A program made the position numbers and the translations under genes. Positions 1-5,706 of a stretch of 13,661 nt of DNA are shown here, piece by piece. Numbering within the stretch: the first letter of the stretch is position 1; each line of letters opens with the position of its first letter. Origin of the DNA: Actinomycetota bacterium (GTDB lineage Bacteria > Actinomycetota > Acidimicrobiia > IMCC26256 > BP-133); assembly GCA_030838815.1 (NCBI GenBank), contig JAUZEX010000272.1, positions 1-13,661 on the forward strand. Reading direction: 5' to 3'. Under the pieces are notes generated by a model. The model was not told where the DNA came from, ran no database searches, and saw only the letters and a program-made list of their open reading frames with translations.

Positions 1-1329
1 GGTCGACTCGACGTCGACGCGAAGGCCCAGCTCGACGGCTGTCGCGGCGGTCTGCGGGCCGATGACGGCGATGACGGTCGCCTCGTGCGGCTTACCGGCG
101 ATACCCACCAGGTTGCGCACGGTGGAGGACGACGTGAACAGCACGGCGTCGACGCGGCCGCCCTTCAACGCCTCCCGCACCGGGGCCGGCGGCGGCGAGG
201 CGCGGACGGTCCGGTAGGCCGTCACGTCGTCGACCTCCCAGCCCCGCTCCTTCAGCCCGGCGACCAGCGTCTCGGTGGCGATGTCGGCCCGCGGCAGGAA
301 GACCCGGTCGATCGGGTCCAGCACGCTGTCGTAGGGCGGCCAGTCCGCGAGCAGACCTTCGCTCGACTGCTGACCACTCGGCACGAGGTCGGGCTCCATG
401 CCCCAGGCCCGCACCGCCGCAGCCGTCACCTCGCCGACGGCGGCGACCTTCACCCCGGCGAAGGCCCGGGCCAGCCGGTCCCGGATGACCGGGTCGTCGG
501 CGGCACCGTTCTTCCGGGCGATGTTGGCCACGTTGCGCCACTCCCGCTCGAAGGCCAGCTGCATGGCCATGAAGGCGGTGCCCCGTTCGAAGCCGAGGGT
601 GGCCATGGCCACCTTCCAGCCGCCGTTGACCTCGCCCACGACCATGTCGGCCGGCGTGCGGGCCTCGTCGAAGAAGACCTCGTTGAACTCCCCCGCCCCC
701 GTCATCTGCCGCAGGGGCCGGTAGGTGACGCCCGGCTGGTCCATCGGCACGAGGATGTAGGAGATGCCGGCATGCGCCGGGGCGTCGAAGTCGGTGCGGG
801 TGATGACGAAGCACCAGTCGGCGTGGTGGGCGAAGGTCGTCCAGACCTTCTGGCCGGTGATGACCCATTCGTCGCCGTCCAATACGGCCTTCGTCTTGAC
901 ATTGGCCAGGTCGGAACCGGCGTCGGGCTCGGAGTAGCCCTGGCACCACAGTTCGGTGGCCTTCAGGATCCCGGGGAGGAACCGCCGCTTCTGGGCGTCG
1001 CTGCCGAGAGCCACCAGCGTCGGCCCGAGCAGGCCCTCGCCGAAGAAGGTGATGCGCCCCGGCGCGTTGGCCTTGGCGTACTCCTCGCTGAAGATCGCCT
1101 GCTCACCGAAGGTGGCGCCGCGGCCGCCGTACTCCTTGGGCCACGACAGGCCGATCCAGCCCGCCGCGCCGAGCGTGCGCTCCCACTCCAGGCGGGTCTC
1201 CCAGTGCTCCTCGTCGGCCGTGCCGCGGCCGCCGCCGATCCGGGCGAACTCGCCGACCAGGTTCTCGGCCAGCCACGTTCGTACCTCGTCACGGAACGCC
1301 GCTTCCTCAGGCGTGTCGCGAAAATCCAC
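1..1329 (-). CDS. Acyl-CoA dehydrogenase N-terminal part joined in frame to HemD C-terminal part (partial, chimeric)
   Basis: The frame is open for 443 residues from a GTG at 1329 to the left edge, so the C-terminus is missing. GAGGGAG lies 8 bases before the GTG. Residues 1 to about 285 are a FAD-dependent acyl-CoA dehydrogenase: an N-terminal helical domain, then the family signature QGYSEPDAGSD (129-139), VITGQKVWTTFAHHADW in the beta domain, and the start of the last helical domain (GFERGTAF, ADDPVIRDRLARAF). From about residue 290 the sequence is instead uroporphyrinogen-III synthase: VAAVGEVTAAAVRAWG, DLVPSGQQSSEGLL, FLPRADIATETL, VTAYRTV, LFTSSSTVRN and AVIGPQTAATA. Each half is incomplete. 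The dehydrogenase lacks about the last 100 residues of its C-terminal helical domain, and HemD lacks its first half. Neither activity (acyl-CoA oxidation, or ring closure of hydroxymethylbilane in heme synthesis) is likely to be intact. It may be a recombination product or an assembly chimera. The domain identities are confident; the biological reality of the fusion is not. Confidence 0.85.
   Translation of the reverse strand, partial: MDFRDTPEEAAFRDEVRTWLAENLVGEFARIGGGRGTADEEHWETRLEWERTLGAAGWIGLSWPKEYGGRGATFGEQAIFSEEYAKANAPGRITFFGEGLLGPTLVALGSDAQKRRFLPGILKATELWCQGYSEPDAGSDLANVKTKAVLDGDEWVITGQKVWTTFAHHADWCFVITRTDFDAPAHAGISYILVPMDQPGVTYRPLRQMTGAGEFNEVFFDEARTPADMVVGEVNGGWKVAMATLGFERGTAFMAMQLAFEREWRNVANIARKNGAADDPVIRDRLARAFAGVKVAAVGEVTAAAVRAWGMEPDLVPSGQQSSEGLLADWPPYDSVLDPIDRVFLPRADIATETLVAGLKERGWEVDDVTAYRTVRASPPPAPVREALKGGRVDAVLFTSSSTVRNLVGIAGKPHEATVIAVIGPQTAATAVELGLRVDVEST
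439..475 (-). other. Junction between acyl-CoA dehydrogenase and HemD sequence
   Basis: Going down the minus strand, dehydrogenase-like sequence continues to about DRLARAF (460-480). HemD-like sequence is clear from VAAVG (433-447). The stretch AFAGVK between them could belong to either family, so the break cannot be placed more exactly by eye. The reading frame is kept, with no stop codon and no repeat visible at the joint. Confidence 0.6.
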
Positions 1330-1372
1330 CTCGATCGCTCCCTCGTTCGGAGAACGGGCCGAGGGTACTACC

Positions 1373-1386
1373 TGACCGAACGGTCA
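1373..1386. promoter_or_regulatory. TetR-type operator, inverted repeat TGACCG-AA-CGGTCA
   Basis: This is a perfect 6-bp inverted repeat with a 2-bp spacer, ending 43 bp upstream of the acyl-CoA dehydrogenase start. On the minus strand the site overlaps TTGACC, a plausible -35 element. Sites of the form ACCGnnCGGT are typical for TetR-family repressors of fatty-acid and acyl-CoA genes in actinobacteria. Control by such a repressor in response to an acyl-CoA is inferred. No regulator gene is visible in the window. Confidence 0.65.
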
Positions 1387-1404
1387 AGAAAAACGGGAGG
1401 GGGA

Positions 1405-1433
1405 CCCCGGGGGCTCGGCGGTGTCCCCCGGGG
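1405..1433 (-). terminator. GC-rich hairpin after the PilZ gene
   Basis: CCCCGGGGG (1405-1413) and CCCCCGGGG (1425-1433) form a perfect 9-bp stem with an 11-base loop. It lies 7 bases beyond the PilZ stop codon on the minus strand. A run of five T follows only about 11 bases after the stem, so it is not a textbook intrinsic terminator. It may end the PilZ transcript before the dehydrogenase promoter. Confidence 0.45.
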
Positions 1434-1440
1434 AAAGGAC

Positions 1441-2034
1441 CTAGCCCTCCAGGGCGACCAGACGGGACAGGCGCGCGGCGTCGGATTCGGCGATGCCGGG
1501 GAAGGCGAGCCGGTATTCCCAGCCGTCACCGTTCAGGTCCACGGTCACCACCCGGGCCTGGGTGGAGACGGCTTCACCGTCGGGCAGGTCGATCGTGACC
1601 ACCGGGTCGGCCTCCGTCGGCCAGGGCCGGTCGGTCATCACCCGGCAGCCGCCGGTCGAGAGGTCAACGGTCTCGCCCGACAGCACGGCCGCCTCCGCCT
1701 GCTCGCCGACCCCGAGGCGGACGGGCAGCACCACCTGCACCCGGGCGTTGGCCCGGCGCTGGACCCGCTCCAGGGCCGAGACGTCGAGAGACATCAGCCC
1801 GTCCTCCTGCTGATGGGCCTTGGCGAAGAGCCGGTACAGGGCGTCGGGCGCGAAGAAGCTGGCCACGACCTCGGCCGCGTCGCTCTCGGGCCGGGGCGAC
1901 GCCCCGAGGTCGATGAGGATGCGGTCACCGGGCACGACCACGCCGGTGAGGCAGTCCCGCCCCGGGCTGGCGTCGACCGGCTCGATAAGGGCGATCTGGC
2001 CCGCCGCTGGGCGCCACTGCGTCATTTCAGCCAT
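1441..2034 (-). CDS. PilZ-domain protein, probable cyclic di-GMP receptor
   Basis: The protein has 197 residues. The C-terminal half is a PilZ domain, with the two cyclic di-GMP binding signatures in place: RxxxR at 94-98 (RANAR) at the start of the domain and DLSTGG at 124-129 (D/NxSxxG). Residues 1 to about 85 (VVVPGDRILIDLG) resemble the small beta-rich N-terminal domain of YcgR-like two-domain proteins. No signal peptide or membrane segment is seen, so it is probably cytoplasmic. The ATG at 2034 is preceded by GGGGAGGAGAG, a strong ribosome binding site; an internal ATG at codon 4 is less well placed. The gene is divergent from the hydrolase gene at 2089, with only 54 bp between them. It presumably senses cyclic di-GMP and acts through an unknown partner. 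The window gives no hint of motility, polysaccharide secretion or another target. Confidence 0.88.
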   Translation of the reverse strand: MAEMTQWRPAAGQIALIEPVDASPGRDCLTGVVVPGDRILIDLGASPRPESDAAEVVASFFAPDALYRLFAKAHQQEDGLMSLDVSALERVQRRANARVQVVLPVRLGVGEQAEAAVLSGETVDLSTGGCRVMTDRPWPTEADPVVTIDLPDGEAVSTQARVVTVDLNGDGWEYRLAFPGIAESDAARLSRLVALEG

Positions 2035-2075
2035 TGTCTCTCTCCTCCCCGCTCGGACCAGGGTACGTAGGCCAC

Positions 2076-2081
2076 TAGCCT
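2076..2081 (+). promoter_or_regulatory. -10 element of a leaderless promoter (TAGCCT)
   Basis: TAGCCT fits the actinobacterial TANNNT -10 pattern and lies 7 bases before the ATG at 2089. The transcript would therefore begin at or next to the start codon. No ribosome binding site precedes this ATG, which supports leaderless translation. No clear -35 is visible. Confidence 0.5.
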
Positions 2082-2088
2082 TCGCGCC

Positions 2089-2721
2089 ATGCCAGCGACA
2101 AAGGGGTCGGCCTCTCAGCGACCGGCCCACTTCGAGGACGCCCGCATCCGGCTCGACAAGCTCGTCGTGGGGTCGTGGGAGAACAACGTGTTCATCCTCC
2201 GCGACAAGGCGACGGGCGAGGGCGTCCTCCTCGACGCCGCCGACGAGCACGACCTGATCATCCCGGTGGCCAAGGCGGCCGGCGTGCGGCGGGTCCTCAC
2301 GACCCACGGCCATTTCGACCACATCGGGGCCGTCACCGCCGCCCGCGACGCCGGCCTCGACGTCGGCGTCGGCGTCGACGACGCCACGATGCTGCCGAGC
2401 TACGACTGGGTGATCGCCGACGGCGACGTCATCGAGGTCGGTGACCTGCGCCTCCGCGCCATCCACACGCCAGGGCATACCAGAGGTTCGATCTCCTTCC
2501 TCCTCGAAGGGTGGCCCATCCTCTTCTCGGGCGACACGCTCTTCCCCGGCGGCCCGGGCAACACCGCCCACGGCGGCCACTTCCCGACGATCATCAAGTC
2601 GGTCGACGAGCGGCTCCTGACCCTGCCGCCCGAGACGATCGTCATGCCCGGCCACGGCCTCGACACCACCGTCGGCACCGAGCGCCCCCATCTCCAGGAG
2701 TGGGTGGACCGGGGCTTCTGA
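2089..2721 (+). CDS. Metallo-beta-lactamase-fold hydrolase (glyoxalase II-like)
   Basis: The protein has 210 residues, the usual size for a single-domain MBL-fold hydrolase. The zinc ligands are complete: HGHFDH at 73-78, H130 in TPGHTRGS, D149 in FSGDTLFPG and H189 in MPGHG. This full two-metal set matches the glyoxalase II-like and persulfide dioxygenase-like branch, which hydrolyses thioesters or oxidises thiol adducts; the exact substrate cannot be told. There is no signal peptide, so it should be cytoplasmic. The start at 2089 has no ribosome binding site but a well-spaced -10 element. The gene is divergent from the PilZ gene and converges with the debranching enzyme gene, whose stop codon lies 14 bp beyond its own. 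Nothing in the neighbourhood fixes a pathway. Confidence 0.88.
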   Translation: MPATKGSASQRPAHFEDARIRLDKLVVGSWENNVFILRDKATGEGVLLDAADEHDLIIPVAKAAGVRRVLTTHGHFDHIGAVTAARDAGLDVGVGVDDATMLPSYDWVIADGDVIEVGDLRLRAIHTPGHTRGSISFLLEGWPILFSGDTLFPGGPGNTAHGGHFPTIIKSVDERLLTLPPETIVMPGHGLDTTVGTERPHLQEWVDRGF

Positions 2722-2734
2722 GTGGACCGGGGCT
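2704..2734. repeat. Short direct repeat around the hydrolase stop codon
   Basis: GTGGACCGGGGCT occurs at 2704-2716 and again at 2722-2734, 18 bp apart. The first copy encodes the last residues of the hydrolase. The second fills the gap to the convergent debranching enzyme gene. It looks like a local slippage duplication of the gene end. Confidence 0.7.
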
Positions 2735-2735
2735 A

Positions 2736-4862
2736 CTAGAAGGTCGGCTGGCGGGGTTCGGTGGCGATCGTCAGGCCGGGCGGGACGCCGAGCACGTCGA
2801 GTTCCTCGCCCTCGACCCGGATCGACAGGTGGCCGCCCATGAGGGGGACCTGCTCCAGGGCCAGGGTGCCGATCCAGTCGGGCACCCGGGGGGCCAGGTT
2901 GAGGGTGGCGTTGCGGATGTCGGGCTCGAAGCGCAGCATCGTGCGGAGGAACAGGAGTGGCGAGGCCGCGGCCCACGCCTGGGGAGAGCAGGACGTCGGG
3001 TAGGTCACCGGGAACCGGAACTGCGACCGGGACAGGCCGGCGAACAGCTCCGGCAGCCGGTTGTCGAAGTAGGGCGCAGCGGCGATGAGGCCTTCCATGA
3101 TCTGGTGGGACTCCTCGACGAACCCGTAACGCATCAGCCCGGCGGCGGCGATGGCGTTGTCGTGGGGCCAGACGCTGCCGCAGTGGTAGCTGATCGGGTT
3201 GTAGCCCTTGACCGTCTCGGCCAGCGTCCGTACCCCCCAGCCGCAGAACAGCTGGTTGGAGAGGAGGTGCTTGGCCACCAGGGGCGCTTTCTCCTCGTCG
3301 ACGATCCCCGTCCACAGGCAGTGGCCCATGTTGGACGCCAGCCCGTCGACCGGCGTCTTGTCGGCGTCGAGGGCCATGGCGAAGAAGCCGTGCTCCTCGA
3401 GCCAGAAATCCCGGTTGAAGGCCACCTTGAGGGCCTCGGCCCGGGCCCGGAGCTGCTCGGCCAGTTCCTGGTCGCCGCCCTCGGTGGCGAAGTGGGAGCG
3501 GGCCACCAGGGCGGCGTAGACGTAGCCCTGCACCTCGCACATGGCGATCGGCGCCCGGGCCAGGCGGCCGTCGGCGAAGCGGACGGCGTCCCAGGAGTCC
3601 TTCCAGCCCTGGTTGAGCAGACCCCGGTCGGAGGCCCGCTCGTACTCCACGTAGCCGTCGCCGTCCTTGTCGCCGAAGCGGGTGATCCAGTCGAGGGCCC
3701 GGTCGGCGGCCGGGAGGAGGGCGTCGACGTCGCCCCGGCGGCTCCCCCACCGCTGCAGCTCCCCCAGCACCATGACGAACAGCGGCGTGGCGTCGGCGCT
3801 GCCGTAGTAGATCGTCCCCCCGCCGAGGGAGATGCCGGCCGCCTCCCCGAAGCGCATCTCGTGGAGGATCCGGCCCGGCTCCTCCTCCGTGAGGGGATTC
3901 ACGGCCCGGCCCTGGAACCGGGCCAGCGTCTGGAGCGTGCCCAGCGCCAGGTCGGGGTCGACCATCATCGCCATCCACGACGTGAGCAGCGAGTCCCGGC
4001 CGAACAGCGTCATGAACCACGGCGCCCCGGCGGCCACCACGGCCCGGTCGGGATGATCCGGATCGAAGATCCGCAGCGCCGCCAGGTCCTCCGTCGACCG
4101 GGTCAGGAGCGCCCCGAAGGTCTCGTGGTCGCAGGCCATGACCGGCAGCGAGCGGCGCCAGGCGGCCAGGCGCTCGACCGGCGTGGCCCGGTCGACGGGG
4201 ACCTCGCAGCGGTAGCGCGGTTCCACCGGAGTGGTGTCGATGACGGGGGTCACCTGGAGGCAGGTCGACCACTGCCCCCGGGCCGGGATGATGAGCTCGT
4301 AGGAGGCGATGTTGCCGTTGATCTTGGGGGCGGTGGAGAAGTCGACGAACGTCCCCCGCCGCACGCCGCCCCGCCGGTAGGAGAACGTCATCCGGGTGCG
4401 GTCGGCCTCGAGGCGCATCTCACCCGTCCGCTCGACCCGCCCCTCCTTGACCTCGAACAGGTCGGCGAAGTCGCAGTTCAGGCTGAGCTCGATGCCGCAG
4501 AAGGCCGGCTCCTCACCGAAGTTGCGGACGACGATGTCCTCCCGCATCCCCCGCCCCACGTACCGGTGGCGGAAGACGACGAGGTGGGAGTCGGCCCGGC
4601 CCCGCAGCGGGTGGTCCCGCAGCACGAACGAGGCCGAGAACGGGTCGGTGGTGGTCGCCGCCAGCGGCTCCGGCACCAGGCCGTTGACCCGCAGCTCCAT
4701 CTCCGACAGGAAGCGCGTGTCCCGGTAGAACAGCCCCTCCGGAAACGAGGGGTGCATGTTGCCCGTCCGGCCGGAGATGCAGAAGGCCGGCCCCTCCACG
4801 AGCGTGACCGTTCCCCCGGTGCCGAGGGACGGGCTGGTCGACGACGTCCAGGGGCTCGTCAC
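2736..4862 (-). CDS. Glycogen debranching enzyme (amylo-alpha-1,6-glucosidase family)
   Basis: The protein has 708 residues. The N-terminal part (about 20-215) matches the beta-rich GDE N-terminal domain: LVEGPAFCISGRTGN, GLFYRDTRFLSEMELRVNG. The rest (about 240-700) is the alpha/alpha toroid of the amylo-alpha-1,6-glucosidase family, with FGRDSLLTSWMAM (287-299), GRILHEMRFGE (330-340), YYGSADATPLFV, DGDGYVEYERAS, NQGWKDSWDAV (417-427), SYHCGSVWPHDNAI (558-571) and PTSCSPQAWAAAS. Members cleave alpha-1,6 branches or related side glucosyl groups of glycogen-like polymers in the cytoplasm. This branch is poorly characterised, so the exact polymer is uncertain. The GTG at 4862 has no ribosome binding site but lies 8 bases after TAACAT, so translation is probably leaderless. 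The gene is divergent from the sufC-S-U operon, and a perfect palindrome lies in the 61-bp gap between the two starts. Co-regulation with iron-sulfur assembly is possible but unproven. Confidence 0.9.
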   Translation of the reverse strand: MTSPWTSSTSPSLGTGGTVTLVEGPAFCISGRTGNMHPSFPEGLFYRDTRFLSEMELRVNGLVPEPLAATTTDPFSASFVLRDHPLRGRADSHLVVFRHRYVGRGMREDIVVRNFGEEPAFCGIELSLNCDFADLFEVKEGRVERTGEMRLEADRTRMTFSYRRGGVRRGTFVDFSTAPKINGNIASYELIIPARGQWSTCLQVTPVIDTTPVEPRYRCEVPVDRATPVERLAAWRRSLPVMACDHETFGALLTRSTEDLAALRIFDPDHPDRAVVAAGAPWFMTLFGRDSLLTSWMAMMVDPDLALGTLQTLARFQGRAVNPLTEEEPGRILHEMRFGEAAGISLGGGTIYYGSADATPLFVMVLGELQRWGSRRGDVDALLPAADRALDWITRFGDKDGDGYVEYERASDRGLLNQGWKDSWDAVRFADGRLARAPIAMCEVQGYVYAALVARSHFATEGGDQELAEQLRARAEALKVAFNRDFWLEEHGFFAMALDADKTPVDGLASNMGHCLWTGIVDEEKAPLVAKHLLSNQLFCGWGVRTLAETVKGYNPISYHCGSVWPHDNAIAAAGLMRYGFVEESHQIMEGLIAAAPYFDNRLPELFAGLSRSQFRFPVTYPTSCSPQAWAAASPLLFLRTMLRFEPDIRNATLNLAPRVPDWIGTLALEQVPLMGGHLSIRVEGEELDVLGVPPGLTIATEPRQPTF

Positions 4863-4870
4863 GGAGCCGA

Positions 4871-4876
4871 ATGTTA
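4871..4876 (-). promoter_or_regulatory. -10 element for the debranching enzyme gene (TAACAT)
   Basis: TAACAT on the minus strand is 8 bases before the GTG at 4862 and matches TANNNT. The expected -35 position, about 4894-4899, falls inside the palindrome at 4889-4910. A protein bound there would probably block this promoter. Confidence 0.5.
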
Positions 4877-4888
4877 CGCGCTGGGAAT

Positions 4889-4910
4889 TTCCACTACGGC
4901 CGTAGTGGAA
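4889..4910. promoter_or_regulatory. Perfect 22-bp palindrome, likely operator between divergent promoters
   Basis: The half-site TTCCACTACGG is followed directly by its exact reverse complement, giving eleven matched pairs without a spacer. It ends one base before the -10 element of the sufC-S-U operon and covers the -35 regions of both that operon and the debranching enzyme gene. Both transcripts seem leaderless, so the palindrome is not transcribed and must act as DNA. A dimeric repressor is the natural reader. Iron-sulfur regulators of the SufR or Rrf2 (IscR-like) type are candidates from context only; the bases do not match a motif that I can name with confidence. Confidence 0.75.
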
Positions 4911-4911
4911 T

Positions 4912-4917
4912 TAGAAT
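4912..4917 (+). promoter_or_regulatory. -10 element for sufC-sufS-sufU (TAGAAT)
   Basis: TAGAAT is close to the TATAAT consensus and lies 6 bases before the ATG at 4924. The transcript should begin at or very near the start codon. The -35 position is occupied by the palindrome and shows no good TTGACA match, as often seen in regulated promoters. Confidence 0.6.
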
Positions 4918-4923
4918 GGGGGT

Positions 4924-5706
4924 ATGCCTGAGCCCATTGTGAACGGCGACCCTGTGCTCCTCATCGACGATCTCCACGCCGGCACCGGCGAAGCGGACGA
5001 GATTTTGAAGGGCGTGTCACTCGCCGTGGCCCCCGGCGAGGTCCACGTGCTGATGGGTCCCAACGGCTCCGGGAAGTCGACCCTGGCCAAGACACTGCTC
5101 GCCAGCCCCAACTACGAGGTCAGCTCGGGCCGGGTGGTCTTGAAGGGCGAGGACATCACCGACCTGACCACGGAGGAACGGGCCCAGCGGGGTCTGTTCC
5201 TCGGCTTCCAGCATCCGGAAGAGTTCGCCGGCGTGACCGTGCTCAACTTTTTGCGCCAGGCCATGTCGGCCCGCAAGGGCTTCGACATGTCGGTCCTCGA
5301 GGTCCGCCTGGCCCTGATGGACTGGATGAAGCGCCTCTCGGTCGACCCCCAGTTCATGGACCGCTACCTCAACGACGGCTTCTCGGGCGGCGAGAAGAAG
5401 CTGTCCGAGGTGCTGCAGCTCGACCTCCTGGAGCCCGACATGGCCATCCTGGACGAGACCGATTCCGGCCTCGACATCGACGCGCTGCGGATCGTCTCCG
5501 AGGGCATCAACGAGGTCCGCCGGGAGCGGCCCGAGATGGGCGTCCTCCTCATCACCCACTACCAGCGGATCCTGCGTTACCTCACGCCGGACGTCGTGCA
5601 CATCTTCGTCGGAGGGCGCATCGTCGAGTCGGGGGGCCTCGAGCTCGCCGAGCGCCTGGAGAAGGAGGGCTACGAAGCCTTCCGGGGGGCTGAGATCAGG
5701 CAATGA
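4924..5706 (+). CDS. sufC: SufC, Fe-S assembly ATPase (first copy, with SufS and SufU)
   Basis: The protein has 260 residues, the normal SufC length. It is an ABC-type ATPase that drives conformational change in the SufB-SufD scaffold during cluster assembly in the cytoplasm. Walker A is GPNGSGKST (45-53), the Q-loop glutamine is Q96, the ABC signature is FSGGE (153-157), Walker B is MAILDE (173-178), the SufC hallmark TDSGLDIDAL follows (179-188), and the H-loop is H212. After the signature it reads KKLSEVLQ where SufC usually has KKRNEILQ or KKRHEILQ, so this copy is diverged at a conserved spot. The ATG at 4924 has no ribosome binding site but a close -10 element, suggesting leaderless expression. 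Its stop overlaps the sufS start (ATGA), which implies coupled translation. A second sufC lies at 10303-11082 with sufB and sufD. Confidence 0.93.
   Translation: MPEPIVNGDPVLLIDDLHAGTGEADEILKGVSLAVAPGEVHVLMGPNGSGKSTLAKTLLASPNYEVSSGRVVLKGEDITDLTTEERAQRGLFLGFQHPEEFAGVTVLNFLRQAMSARKGFDMSVLEVRLALMDWMKRLSVDPQFMDRYLNDGFSGGEKKLSEVLQLDLLEPDMAILDETDSGLDIDALRIVSEGINEVRRERPEMGVLLITHYQRILRYLTPDVVHIFVGGRIVESGGLELAERLEKEGYEAFRGAEIRQ

Noticed and set aside
85..2070. A 661-residue plus-strand open frame opposite the dehydrogenase/HemD and PilZ genes
   Set aside because: It is antisense to recognisable coding sequence and has shadow-like composition (HPGVGP, RHLPQGP). It has no ribosome binding site of note.
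1441..4272. A 943-residue minus-strand open frame that spans the PilZ, hydrolase and debranching enzyme region
   Set aside because: Only its last 197 residues, the PilZ protein, look like a real protein. The rest is an Arg/Gly/Pro-rich shadow of other frames, left open because GC-rich DNA has few stop codons.
2511..4931. An 806-residue plus-strand open frame opposite the debranching enzyme gene
   Set aside because: It is rich in Gly, Arg, Val and Pro with no domain pattern, and lies exactly antisense to a well-supported enzyme.
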